Part shown: piece after piece, positions 14,464 to 22,895 of the stretch
Layout of the letters: each line of letters starts with the position of its first letter
Numbering within the stretch: position 1 is the first letter of the stretch
Assembly: GCA_014872875.1 (NCBI GenBank)
Contig: WKFI01000009.1
Location: 1 to 36,154, forward strand
DNA length: 36,154 nt
Direction of reading: 5' to 3'
Origin: Paracoccaceae bacterium
GTDB taxonomy: Bacteria > Pseudomonadota > Alphaproteobacteria > Rhodobacterales > Rhodobacteraceae
Program-made: the position numbers and the translations under genes
Notes under the pieces: model-generated
What the model was told of the DNA's origin: nothing
Database searches by the model: none
The model's input: the letters and a program-made list of their open reading frames with translations, nothing else

Positions 14464-15278
14464 GCCTGCTTGACAATTTTCTTGCCCGCGCCGCACTGGC
14501 CGGGATCGGCGTGTCTTTGGCCGCAGCGCCTTTGGGCTGTTTCGTGATCTGGCGGCGCATGGCGTATTTTGGCGACGCAACAGCCCATGCCGCCATTCTG
14601 GGCGTTGCACTGTCACTGGCCTTTTCGACCTCTATCTTTGCCGGTGTGCTGGTGGTGTCCTTGGTCATTGCTTTGCTGATCACGCAGCTTAGCGGGCGGG
14701 GGTACGCAATGGACACGCTGCTGGGGGTTCTGGCCCATTCGGCGCTGGCCTTTGGTCTGGTGGCAGTCTCGTTCCTACAGGGCATCCGCATCGACCTGAC
14801 CGGCTACCTGTTTGGCGATATTCTTGCTGTGGGCAAAACTGATCTGGCGGTCATTTGGGCCTCTGCCGTTCTGGTTTTGGTTCTGCTCAGCTGGCGCTGG
14901 TCGGCCCTGATGACCGCGACGCTGAACCCGGATCTGGCCCATGCGGCGGGAATCGACCCTCGCCGGGAGCAGTTGGTTTTGACCGTGGCACTTGCCCTGG
15001 TTGTAGCCGTGGCGATCAAGGTCGTGGGAGCCTTGCTGATCGGTGCTTTGCTAATCATTCCGGCCGCCAGCGCCCGCGCCTTGGCCCCCACCCCTGAGCG
15101 AATGGCTCTGGTTGCGACCGGGCTGGCCATGACCGCGGCCCTCGCGGGTCTGCAGGCCTCCTACAGCTTTGACACGCCAACCGGGCCTACCATTGTCTGT
15201 GTCGCAGCGGCATTGTTTGCGGTCACCAACCTCGGCGTTTCGATCCGGGCCGCCTTCCGCAAACGGACGGCGCCATAA
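14460..15278 (+). CDS. znuB: Zinc ABC transporter permease ZnuB
   Basis: A 272-residue multi-spanning permease of the ABC-3 family, with many hydrophobic helices (for example VVSLVIALLITQLSG and LVLTVALALVVAVAIKVVG). FGDATAHAAILGVAL near the N-terminus and VVGALLIGALLIIPAASAR near residues 185-203 are family signatures. It starts in an ATGA overlap with znuC and completes the znuA/zur-znuC-znuB system. Confidence 0.95.
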   Translation: MSLLDNFLARAALAGIGVSLAAAPLGCFVIWRRMAYFGDATAHAAILGVALSLAFSTSIFAGVLVVSLVIALLITQLSGRGYAMDTLLGVLAHSALAFGLVAVSFLQGIRIDLTGYLFGDILAVGKTDLAVIWASAVLVLVLLSWRWSALMTATLNPDLAHAAGIDPRREQLVLTVALALVVAVAIKVVGALLIGALLIIPAASARALAPTPERMALVATGLAMTAALAGLQASYSFDTPTGPTIVCVAAALFAVTNLGVSIRAAFRKRTAP

Positions 15279-15367
15279 TCAGGACGGATCCCACCAAAAA
15301 GGTCTGGACGACTGACCCAAATGCCTTCTAGGCTGGGCACATCATTTCGGTTCTGGAAGGAAACGCT

Positions 15368-16231
15368 ATGGCCGTAGGCAAGAACGTCCGCACCTATTTC
15401 AACGGCAGCTGGCATGAGGGCGATGTGGCGATCATGCGCGCCGCGGATCATGGTGCTTGGCTGGGTACAACCGTGTTCGACGGCGCCCGGTTCTTTGACG
15501 GGCTGATGCCTGATCTGGACAAGCACTGCGCCCGCACCAACCGCTCGGCCGAGGCGCTGATGTTGACCCCCACCGTTTCCACCGAAGACATGGTTGAAAT
15601 TGCGCGCGAAGGTCTTTCGATGTTCGACGCGTCCAGCGCAGTCTACATCCGCCCGATGTATTGGGGCATTCACGGCGACCCCACAGCAATTGTGCCTTCA
15701 CCCGAAGAAACCGGATTTGCGCTGTGCCTGGAGGAAATACCGATGGCGCCGGCGACTGCCACGGCCACCCTGACACGCACCCGGTTCCGCCGTCCGGTGC
15801 TGGAAGATGCCGTTGTCAACGCCAAGGCAGGTTGCCTGTATCCCAACAACGCACGAATGCTGGTCGAAGCCCGCTCAAAGGGGTTCAACAATGCACTTGT
15901 CGCGGACGCTATGGGCAACGTGGCGGAAACCGCTACCGCCAACATCTTCATGGTCAAGGATGGCGAAGTCTTCACGCCGATCCCCAACGGCACTTTCCTG
16001 AGCGGCATCACCCGTGCGCGCCATATCGAGAACATGACATCGGATGGGTTAAGCGTACATGAAACCGTGCTGACGTTCGAAGATTTCCACGACGCCGACG
16101 AAGTCTTCATGTCCGGCAACATGTCCAAGGTGACGCCAGTCACGGCGTTAGACGACACCCAATTCCAAGCTGGGCCGATCACCCGACGCGTGCGCGAGAT
16201 GTACTGGGACTGGGCCGCGTCAAGCGCGTGA
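15368..16231 (+). CDS. Class IV aminotransferase, branched-chain amino acid aminotransferase-like
   Basis: A 287-residue fold-type IV PLP enzyme, probably a branched-chain aminotransferase interconverting branched amino acids and 2-oxo acids. The PLP lysine is Lys153 in VVNAKAGCLYPNN, and Glu187 lies in NVAETATANIFMV; FLSGITRARH binds the phosphate in relatives. The site around Lys153 differs from the classical IlvE AKTSGNY pattern, so a different amine specificity is possible. GGAAGGA lies just upstream of the ATG. A standalone transcription unit between znuB and a stress gene. Confidence 0.85.
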   Translation: MAVGKNVRTYFNGSWHEGDVAIMRAADHGAWLGTTVFDGARFFDGLMPDLDKHCARTNRSAEALMLTPTVSTEDMVEIAREGLSMFDASSAVYIRPMYWGIHGDPTAIVPSPEETGFALCLEEIPMAPATATATLTRTRFRRPVLEDAVVNAKAGCLYPNNARMLVEARSKGFNNALVADAMGNVAETATANIFMVKDGEVFTPIPNGTFLSGITRARHIENMTSDGLSVHETVLTFEDFHDADEVFMSGNMSKVTPVTALDDTQFQAGPITRRVREMYWDWAASSA

Positions 16232-16239
16232 AACCGACT

Positions 16240-16270
16240 GGACTTACACGCATGTGTTGCGTGTCGGTCC
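16240..16270 (+). terminator. Hairpin after the aminotransferase gene
   Basis: The inner arms ACACGCA (16246-16252) and TGCGTGT (16258-16264) pair perfectly; an outer GGAC/GTCC pair extends the stem after a 2-nt internal loop. No T tract follows. It starts 9 bp after the stop codon, so it could end transcription or protect the 3' end. Confidence 0.45.
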
Positions 16271-16311
16271 ACCTTGCGTCATGATCTCAGACGGACCAGA
16301 GAGAGATCAAG

Positions 16312-16767
16312 ATGCGCAAGTTCCTTGTAGTGTTGGATGACAGCCGCGAATGCCTGAATGCAATGCGTTTCGCTGCGATGCGAGCCGCAAACACCGGCGG
16401 CGGCGTAACAATTCTTTCGGTCATTCCACCGGATGAATTCAACCATTGGATCGGCGTCGGCGAAGTCATGCGCGAAGAGGCACGTGAACGCATTCATGCG
16501 CATTACGAGGTTTTTGCCAAATGGATGCGCGACCGACAGGGGGTTGATCCGGAACTGGTAATCCGAGAAGGCGAGGCCGTGCCACAGATCCTGTCGCATG
16601 TCGCGGAAGACGCTGAAATCGGGGTTCTGGTTCTGGGCGCCGGGACTGACCGCAAAGGACCTGGACCGCTGGTAACCCAGTTGACCAAAGCGTCAGGATC
16701 ACTTCCGATCCCAATCACCATCGTGCCGGGCGATCTGAGCAAGGAAAAGCTGGAAGAAATCACCTGA
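16312..16767 (+). CDS. Universal stress protein (UspA family)
   Basis: A 151-residue single-domain Usp protein. The N-terminal strand is KFLVVLDDSRECLNAMRFAA, and the ATP-loop region is VLVLGAGTDRKGPG followed by GSLPIPITIVPG, approximating the G-2x-G-9x-G(S/T) nucleotide-binding pattern. Length is typical. It ends 9 bp before the DsbA-like gene, so the two are probably cotranscribed. No direct clue to its stimulus. Confidence 0.9.
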   Translation: MRKFLVVLDDSRECLNAMRFAAMRAANTGGGVTILSVIPPDEFNHWIGVGEVMREEARERIHAHYEVFAKWMRDRQGVDPELVIREGEAVPQILSHVAEDAEIGVLVLGAGTDRKGPGPLVTQLTKASGSLPIPITIVPGDLSKEKLEEIT

Positions 16768-16776
16768 GGACGACAA

Positions 16777-17367
16777 ATGGGCGGACGCATTCAGTTCTGG
16801 TACGAATTCGCTTCGACCTACTCGTATCTCAGCGCAACACGGATTGAAGAGGCGGCTCAGGCATTGGGTGTCTCCGTGGATTGGCAGCCGTTCCTCCTGG
16901 GTCCGATCTTTGCCGAGCAGGGCTGGACCAGCTCTCCCTTCAACATGTACCCCGCCAAGGGTCAGTATATGTGGCGGGACATGGAGCGCCTTTGTGCACG
17001 GCGCGGCTTGCCGTTCCAACAACCCGACCCGTTCCCGCAAAACGGTTTGTATGCGGCTCGCCTTGCCTTGGCCGCCAAGGAAATCGGTGGGATTGGAGCT
17101 TTTTCGCGCGCGGTCTTTTCGGCACAATTCGGGTCGGGTCGAACAATTTCCGATCAGGATACACTGGCCGAGTGTTTGCAGATCGCAAAACTGCCTGCGG
17201 AATTGGCTGTGCGTGCACAGGATGCGGAAATCAAACAGGCGCTGTTTGCCCAGGTAGATCAGGCGAGGCAGCTGGGAATTTTTGGCGCACCCAGTTTTGT
17301 TGTGGGCGATGAGCTGTTCTGGGGCGATGACCGGCTGGATCAGGCGTTGGAGCTTGCCGCAACTTAG
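16777..17367 (+). CDS. DsbA-family thioredoxin-fold protein, 2-hydroxychromene-2-carboxylate isomerase / kappa-GST type
   Basis: A 196-residue protein of the DsbA/kappa glutathione transferase group. The N-terminal RIQFWYEFASTYSYLSATRIE has a Ser-Thr in place of CxxC, as in the isomerase group, so it is not a disulfide oxidase. The C-terminal LGIFGAPSFVVGDELFWGDDRL is the signature around the cis-Pro. These proteins use glutathione for isomerisation or conjugation. No naphthalene-catabolic genes are present, so the actual substrate is unknown. It directly follows the universal stress gene. Confidence 0.85.
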   Translation: MGGRIQFWYEFASTYSYLSATRIEEAAQALGVSVDWQPFLLGPIFAEQGWTSSPFNMYPAKGQYMWRDMERLCARRGLPFQQPDPFPQNGLYAARLALAAKEIGGIGAFSRAVFSAQFGSGRTISDQDTLAECLQIAKLPAELAVRAQDAEIKQALFAQVDQARQLGIFGAPSFVVGDELFWGDDRLDQALELAAT

Positions 17368-17436
17368 AACGGTTCCAAATCTTGACTTCCCGGCAATTGA
17401 ACCGCATATCAGGGGCAACCCTAACGGAGGTCCGCC

Positions 17437-18000
17437 ATGTTCATCCAGACCGAATCCACGCCGAATCCGGCGACCCTTAAATTCCTGCCCGGCCAGACCG
17501 TTCTGGAAGTTGGCACTGCAGATTTTCCGAGCGCCGATACGGCAAACAAATCTCCCTTGGCGCAGCGCGTATTTGCAGTCGATGGAGTTGCAGGCGTGTT
17601 CTTGGGCAACGATTTTGTCACCGTGACCAAAGACGACGCGGTCGAATGGGATCACATCAAACCGGCGATCTTGGGCGCCGTGATGGAGCATTTCCAATCC
17701 GGTCAGCCGGTGATCCTCGAAGGCGAAACAGCAGCCAGCGGTCATGCAGAGCACACCGGCGAAGATGGGGAAATCGTCAACCAGATCAAAGACCTGCTGG
17801 ATAGCCGTGTGCGCCCCGCAGTCGCGCAAGACGGTGGCGACATTACATTCCACGGCTTTGACCGTGGGGTTGTTTACCTGCACATGCAAGGAGCATGTGC
17901 AGGCTGTCCGTCATCAACGCTGACCCTGAAAATGGGCATCGAAAACCTGCTGCGCCACTACATCCCCGAAGTGACTGAGGTCCGTCCTGTTGCCGTCTGA
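17437..18000 (+). CDS. NfuA/NifU-type iron-sulfur cluster carrier
   Basis: A 187-residue protein with an N-terminal Nfu_N domain (MFIQTESTPNPATLKFLPG) and a C-terminal NifU domain holding the cluster-binding CxxC, Cys154/Cys157 in GACAGCPSS. It delivers Fe-S clusters to apo-proteins. AVAQDGGDI precedes the CxxC as in the family. Start supported by CGGAGG upstream. Its 3' end overlaps the tsaB frame by 11 bp. Confidence 0.92.
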   Translation: MFIQTESTPNPATLKFLPGQTVLEVGTADFPSADTANKSPLAQRVFAVDGVAGVFLGNDFVTVTKDDAVEWDHIKPAILGAVMEHFQSGQPVILEGETAASGHAEHTGEDGEIVNQIKDLLDSRVRPAVAQDGGDITFHGFDRGVVYLHMQGACAGCPSSTLTLKMGIENLLRHYIPEVTEVRPVAV

Positions 18001-18586
18001 CCCCTTGGTTCTGGGCTTTGACACATCGGCCGCGCATTGCGCGGCCGCTTTGTTGTCGGGTGACCGGATTCTCGCCGCTCGGGTCGAGGAGATGGGCCGT
18101 GGTCAGGCCGAACGCCTGATGCCCCTGCTCGAGGAGCTACTGATCGAGGCCGGTGTTTCGTGGCGCGATCTGAACGCAATCGGAGTTGGAGTTGGCCCGG
18201 GCAACTTCACGGGAATCCGAATTTCCGTGTCGGCCGCACGTGGTCTTGCCTTGGGGCTTGGCATTCCGGCCGTTGGAGTTTCCGGCTTCGAGGCCCGTCA
18301 GACGCCCGGCACTCTGGTTGCGATTCCTGCCCCGCGGGATCAGGTATACGTACATCCGGAAAACACCGAGCCCGTGCTATTGTCACGCGACGATGCGCAA
18401 AACACTGCTCGGGAAGCAGGTCTATCCCTGCAGAGCGATTTTCCAACAGATAACATGGTACAGGCAATCGCGCGCATCGCAGCGCAGCGATTCACTCAAA
18501 CTCCCGCCGCCCCCGCTCCGCTTTACGTTAAACCAGCGGACGCAGCGCCTTCGCGGGATGTACCGCCCGCTTTGATCGAGAGATGA
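17990..18586 (+). CDS. tsaB: tRNA threonylcarbamoyladenosine biosynthesis protein TsaB
   Basis: A 198-residue TsaB (YeaZ), partner of TsaD in making the t6A37 modification of ANN-decoding tRNAs. The ASKHA fold begins LVLGFDTSAAHCAAALL, and GVGVGPGNFTGIRISVSAARGLALG is the family signature. The start is taken as TTG at 17990, since GAGG lies 9 bp upstream and no ATG is available before the conserved strand; it overlaps the nfu gene by 11 bp. The stop overlaps the rimI start as ATGA. Confidence 0.9.
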   Translation: MPSDPLVLGFDTSAAHCAAALLSGDRILAARVEEMGRGQAERLMPLLEELLIEAGVSWRDLNAIGVGVGPGNFTGIRISVSAARGLALGLGIPAVGVSGFEARQTPGTLVAIPAPRDQVYVHPENTEPVLLSRDDAQNTAREAGLSLQSDFPTDNMVQAIARIAAQRFTQTPAAPAPLYVKPADAAPSRDVPPALIER

Positions 18587-19017
18587 CTCTTGCCGACATG
18601 GCTCCCGACGACATGGCCTCGACCCATGCCGCTGCCTTTAACCAATCTCGTCCGTGGACTTCCGAAGAATTCGCGCTTCTGATCGAAGACCAGTTTTGCT
18701 TCGCTGTTGGCGATCCGCGCTGCTTTGCGGTGATCAGGGTCGTAGCCGGAGAGGCGGAATTGCTGACCATCGCAACCCATCCTGACCACCAACGCCACGG
18801 ATTGGCGCGAGAGGTCATGGCCCGCTGGCAAGCAGCGGCGTTCAGGCGGGGAGCCGAGGTTGCGTTCCTGGAAGTGGCCCGCGACAACGGCCCTGCCCGC
18901 GCGCTCTACCAATCCTGTGGCTTCGTGGAATCAGGTATGCGTCGCGCCTATTACGCGCGCAAAACGGGGCCACGGGTGGATGCAATTGTGATGACTCGCT
19001 CTCTGCAGCAGGCTTGA
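18583..19017 (+). CDS. rimI: GNAT acetyltransferase, RimI-like
   Basis: A 144-residue GNAT acetyltransferase. The acetyl-CoA loop is THPDHQRHGLAREVM (the R/Q-x-x-G-x-G/A region), and the C-terminal NGPARALYQSCGFVESGMRRAYY is typical of RimI, which acetylates ribosomal protein S18. tsaB-rimI coupling through ATGA is a common bacterial arrangement and supports the name. Confidence 0.85.
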   Translation: MTLADMAPDDMASTHAAAFNQSRPWTSEEFALLIEDQFCFAVGDPRCFAVIRVVAGEAELLTIATHPDHQRHGLAREVMARWQAAAFRRGAEVAFLEVARDNGPARALYQSCGFVESGMRRAYYARKTGPRVDAIVMTRSLQQA

Positions 19018-19043
19018 CCTTGGGAAACCTGACCTGATTTTCG

Positions 19044-19093
19044 GACCAAAAGGTCAAAAAGCGGTTGACCCTCCTTGCACCGAGCGGCCAAAT
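19044..19093 (+). promoter_or_regulatory. Candidate promoter and overlapping operator for the BMP transporter operon
   Basis: GGTCAA (19052-19057) and TTGACC (19065-19070) form an inverted repeat with 7-bp spacer; GACC (19044-19047) adds a second, overlapping one with GGTC. TTGACC can be a -35 element, with a weak CCAAAT 17 bp downstream (19088-19093). A repressor bound to the repeat would cover the -35. Assignment is by eye. Confidence 0.35.
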
Positions 19094-19176
19094 TTGTCGC
19101 ACCTTACCGGGCCAACGAGCCCGCCGGGGTGGCAGGGACCTGCCGCGCCGCACAAAAACAACCTGGGAGTACCCTT

Positions 19177-20175
19177 ATGACCATCATGAAATCCCTTCTG
19201 GGGGCCGCAGCGTCGCTAGCCCTGACCGCAGGTGCCGCACTGGCCGAACCTGCGCTGATCTTTGATCTGGGCGGCAAGTTCGACAAGTCGTTCAACGAAG
19301 CAGCTCACAACGGTGCATCACGCTGGGCCGAAGAAACCGGCGGCAGCTATCGCGAGATCGAACTTCAGTCCGAAGCTCAGCGGGAGCAGGCCCTGCGCCG
19401 CTTTGCCGAAGCCGGTGCGAACCCGGTTATCACGATGGGCTTTGCCATGGCCGATCCCCTCAGCTCGGTTGCAGCCGATTACCCGGACACCAAGTTTGTC
19501 GCCGTTGATGTAACTTGGCTGGACGCTCCGAACATCCGTCAGATCGGCTTTGCCGAACATGAAGGCTCGTATCTGGTCGGGATGATGGCGGCCATGGCCT
19601 CGAAATCCGGCACGGTGGGCTTTGTCGGCGGCATGGACATCCCGCTGATCCGTCATTTTGGCTGCGGCTATGCCCAGGGCGCCAAGGCGGTGAACCCCGA
19701 TGTGACCATCGTGGCCAACATGACCGGCACCACGCCTGCGGCCTGGAACGATCCGGTGAAAGGCTCCGAACTGACCAAGGCGCAAATCAGCCAGGGTGCT
19801 GATGTGATCTATGCAGCTGCGGGAGGCACCGGTGTGGGCGTTCTGCAAACAGCAGCCGACGAAGGTATCCTGTCCATCGGCGTGGACAGCAACCAGAACC
19901 ACCTGCATCCGGGCAAGGTTCTGACTTCGATGCTGAAGCGCGTGGATGTAGCCGTCTATGATGCCATGAAAGCTGGCGAAAACCTGGAAACCGGCGTGTT
20001 CAACATGGGTCTCGCCGAAGAGGGCGTGGGTTATGCGCTGGACGACAACAACGCTCCGCTTGTTTCGGATGACATGAAAGCTGCCGTGGACAAGGCGCGT
20101 CAGGACATCATCGACGGCAACCTGAGCGTGGTCAGCTATTATGAAAACGACAGCTGCCCGGCAATCAAATTCTGA
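19177..20175 (+). CDS. BMP/PnrA-family substrate-binding protein of a nucleoside-type ABC importer
   Basis: A 332-residue periplasmic binding protein of the basic membrane protein (BMP/PnrA) family, whose members bind purine nucleosides. A signal peptide ends ALA before EPALIFDLGGKFDKSFNEAAHNG; there is no lipobox cysteine, so the protein should be soluble rather than a lipoprotein. Other family features are GAQA-like CGYAQGAKAVNP and AAGGTGVGVLQTA. The ATG at 19177 has GGGAG 7 bp upstream; an upstream TTG frame lacks this. First gene of a four-gene import operon. Confidence 0.9.
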   Translation: MTIMKSLLGAAASLALTAGAALAEPALIFDLGGKFDKSFNEAAHNGASRWAEETGGSYREIELQSEAQREQALRRFAEAGANPVITMGFAMADPLSSVAADYPDTKFVAVDVTWLDAPNIRQIGFAEHEGSYLVGMMAAMASKSGTVGFVGGMDIPLIRHFGCGYAQGAKAVNPDVTIVANMTGTTPAAWNDPVKGSELTKAQISQGADVIYAAAGGTGVGVLQTAADEGILSIGVDSNQNHLHPGKVLTSMLKRVDVAVYDAMKAGENLETGVFNMGLAEEGVGYALDDNNAPLVSDDMKAAVDKARQDIIDGNLSVVSYYENDSCPAIKF

Positions 20176-20217
20176 TAACGTGGCGAGGCAGACTTAAGCC
20201 TGCCTTAATCCAACTCT

Positions 20218-20250
20218 GCCCGCCGGACCCACACGGGTCGGGCGGGCTTT
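20218..20250 (+). terminator. Strong intergenic hairpin between binding-protein and ATPase genes
   Basis: GCCCGCC plus GACCC (20218-20230) pairs with GGGTC plus GGCGGGC (20235-20247), with a single mismatch, an ACAC loop and a short TTT. Placed between the binding protein and the membrane components, it probably attenuates readthrough so that the binding protein is made in excess. Confidence 0.6.
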
Positions 20251-20269
20251 CCGGCTAAAAGGACTTGGA

Positions 20270-21799
20270 ATGACCGTCCCTGCCATCGAACTCAAAGGCA
20301 TATCCAAGGCCTTTGGCCCAGTTCAAGCCAACAAAGACATCTCGATCAGCGTCGCCCCAGGAACGATTCACGGGATCATCGGCGAAAACGGTGCGGGCAA
20401 ATCCACGCTGATGAGTATCCTGTATGGGTTCTACAAAGCCGACAAAGGCGAGATCTGGATCAACGGCACCAAGACCGAGATCCCCGACAGCCAAGCCGCG
20501 ATCGCGGCGGGCATCGGCATGGTGTTCCAGCACTTCAAACTGGTGGAAAACTTCACGGTTTTGGAGAACATCGTTTTGGGCGCCGAAGACAGCGGTCTTC
20601 TGACCCCGTCACTCTCCCGGGCGCGCAAGGAACTGAAAGAACTGGAACGGGAATACGAACTGTTCGTGGACCCCGACAAGCGCATCGACGAGATCGGTGT
20701 CGGCATGCAGCAGCGGGTGGAAATTCTGAAAGCCCTGTATCGCAAGGCCGAAATCCTGATCCTGGACGAACCCACCGGTGTATTGACCCCAGCTGAGGCG
20801 GATCAGCTGTTCCGCATTCTGGACCGGCTGCGGGCCGAAGGCAAAACCATCATCCTGATCACCCACAAACTGCGCGAGATCATGGAAGCAACGGACACGG
20901 TGTCCGTTATGCGGCGGGGCGAAATGACCGCAACCGTCAAGACGACTGAGACCAGCCCAGAGCATCTGGCCGAACTTATGGTCGGCCGCAAGGTGCTGCT
21001 TCGGGTGGACAAAGTGCCTGCTCAACCCGGCAAACCCGTGCTGGAGGTGGAAAATCTGCGCGTCGTGGACGAAGCAGGCGTGGAGCGTGTGAAAGGCATC
21101 AACCTGAACGTCCGCGCCGGCGAGATCGTCGGCATTGCGGGTGTTGCGGGGAACGGTCAGTCGGAACTGCTGGAGGTTTTGGGCGGCATGCGTCCCGGCC
21201 AAGGCAGCATGCGCCTGAACGGGCAGGCCCTGCCGCTGTCCGGCCCCGGCTCGGACGGGCGCGCCCGCCGACAAGCCAAGCTGGCCCATGTTCCCGAAGA
21301 TCGCCAACGCGAGGGGCTGATCATGGATTTCCATGCTTGGGAAAACGTGGCCTTCGGCTATCACCATGCAGCGGAGTATCAGAACGGGTTTCTGATGAAC
21401 AACGCGGCCCTGCGGGAGGATACCGCCGCGAAAATGGAGAAGTTCGACGTGCGTCCACCCGATCCCTGGCTGGCCGCAAAGAACTTCAGCGGCGGCAATC
21501 AGCAGAAGATCGTGGTGGCCCGCGAAATCGAACGCAACCCGGATCTGTTGCTGGTCGGGCAACCGACCCGCGGCGTGGACATTGGTGCAATCGAATTTAT
21601 CCACAAACAGATCGTCGCCCTGCGCGATCAGGGCAAGGCTGTTCTTCTGGTCTCGGTCGAGTTGGAGGAGATCCTGTCGCTGTCTGATCGGGTTGCCGTG
21701 ATGTTTGACGGTCACATCATGGGCGAACGCCTGCCCCATGAAACAGATGAAAAAGAGCTTGGCCTGTTGATGGCAGGTGTTGCGGGAGAGGCCGCGTAA
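20270..21799 (+). CDS. Double-domain ABC ATPase of the nucleoside/sugar importer
   Basis: A 509-residue ATPase with two ABC cassettes, as in RbsA/NupA-type importers. Domain 1 has Walker A GENGAGKST, a degenerate signature (VGMQQRVEILKAL) and Walker B LILDEPTGVL. Domain 2 has a degenerate P-loop (GVAGNGQSE), a good signature FSGGNQQKIVVAREI and LLVGQPTRGVDIG, where Gln replaces the usual Glu/Asp. This asymmetry is normal for the family. It is followed 1 bp after the stop by the first permease gene. Confidence 0.93.
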   Translation: MTVPAIELKGISKAFGPVQANKDISISVAPGTIHGIIGENGAGKSTLMSILYGFYKADKGEIWINGTKTEIPDSQAAIAAGIGMVFQHFKLVENFTVLENIVLGAEDSGLLTPSLSRARKELKELEREYELFVDPDKRIDEIGVGMQQRVEILKALYRKAEILILDEPTGVLTPAEADQLFRILDRLRAEGKTIILITHKLREIMEATDTVSVMRRGEMTATVKTTETSPEHLAELMVGRKVLLRVDKVPAQPGKPVLEVENLRVVDEAGVERVKGINLNVRAGEIVGIAGVAGNGQSELLEVLGGMRPGQGSMRLNGQALPLSGPGSDGRARRQAKLAHVPEDRQREGLIMDFHAWENVAFGYHHAAEYQNGFLMNNAALREDTAAKMEKFDVRPPDPWLAAKNFSGGNQQKIVVAREIERNPDLLLVGQPTRGVDIGAIEFIHKQIVALRDQGKAVLLVSVELEEILSLSDRVAVMFDGHIMGERLPHETDEKELGLLMAGVAGEAA

Positions 21800-21800
21800 C

Positions 21801-22895
21801 ATGGAAAAGATGCCAAAATGGGCCGATGTGGTACTGATCCCGCTGATCAGTCTGATCTTGGCGGCGATACTCTCGGCGCTGGTGATCCTCGGCATCGGCG
21901 AAGACCCGGTCGAGGCGGTCAACCTGATGGTGACCGGCGCGTTGGGGTCCACATATGGTTGGGGCTATACGCTCTATTACGCGACCAATTTCCTGTTCAC
22001 GGGGCTTGCGGTGGCCGTGGCGTTCCATGCACGGATGTTCAATATCGGCGGCGAAGGTCAGGCAATGCTGGGCGGCTTGGGTGTGGCTCTGGTCTGCCTC
22101 TACATCCCTTGGCCGCATTGGTCCCTGGCTCTGTTGGGCGCCACGGTCGGCGCCGCCTTGTTCGGGGCGGCCTGGGCTGCGGTCCCCGCCTATCTTCAGG
22201 CAAAGCGCGGAAGCCATATCGTGATCACCACGATCATGTTCAACTTCATTGCCGCCGCAGTTCTGAATTATGTTCTGGTGAACCTGCTGCGCCCCGAAGG
22301 CTCAATGGATCCGGCCTCTGCCCGATTTGCCGAAACCGTCCATCTGCCGACACTGCATGAGCTTCTGGCGCCTTTTGGAATTTCCTTTTCCAAGGCAGCC
22401 CCAGCAAACGTCAGTTTCATTTTGGCCTTGATCGCCTGTGTTGTGGTCTGGCTGCTGATCTGGCGTACCAAGCTGGGCTATGAAATCCGTGCCTACGGCC
22501 ATTCCGAGCCCGGCGCGAACTACGCAGGGATCAGCTCGGTGAAGATCATCATGATCGCCATGCTGATTTCGGGTGGATTGGCCGGCATGATGGCTACCAA
22601 CAACGTGATGGGCGAGGCCGAGCGCCTTGTTCTGAACTCGACCGAGGGCGCGGGTTTCATTGGTATCGCCGTGGCGCTGATGGGGCGGTCGCATCCATTT
22701 GGAGTCTTTCTGGCGGCAATTCTGTTCGGGTTCCTGTACCAGGGCGGCGCCGAATTGGCGCTCTGGACCTCGATCCCGCGCGAGTTGATCGTGGTGATCC
22801 AGGCCTTGGTGATCCTGTTTACAGGAGCCTTGGACAACATGGTGCGGATGCCGCTTGAGAAACTGTTCCTGGCCCTGCGAAAGGGGAAAGCGTGA
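21801..22895 (+). CDS. ABC importer permease 1 (BPD_transp_2 family)
   Basis: A 364-residue permease with about eight hydrophobic spans. Family signatures are FHARMFNIGGEGQAMLGGLG and GAGFIGIAVALMGRSHPFGV. The ATG at 21801 is preceded by GGGAGAGG; an in-frame TTG 8 codons earlier is rejected. Its stop overlaps the next permease start as TGATG. Confidence 0.93.
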   Translation: MEKMPKWADVVLIPLISLILAAILSALVILGIGEDPVEAVNLMVTGALGSTYGWGYTLYYATNFLFTGLAVAVAFHARMFNIGGEGQAMLGGLGVALVCLYIPWPHWSLALLGATVGAALFGAAWAAVPAYLQAKRGSHIVITTIMFNFIAAAVLNYVLVNLLRPEGSMDPASARFAETVHLPTLHELLAPFGISFSKAAPANVSFILALIACVVVWLLIWRTKLGYEIRAYGHSEPGANYAGISSVKIIMIAMLISGGLAGMMATNNVMGEAERLVLNSTEGAGFIGIAVALMGRSHPFGVFLAAILFGFLYQGGAELALWTSIPRELIVVIQALVILFTGALDNMVRMPLEKLFLALRKGKA

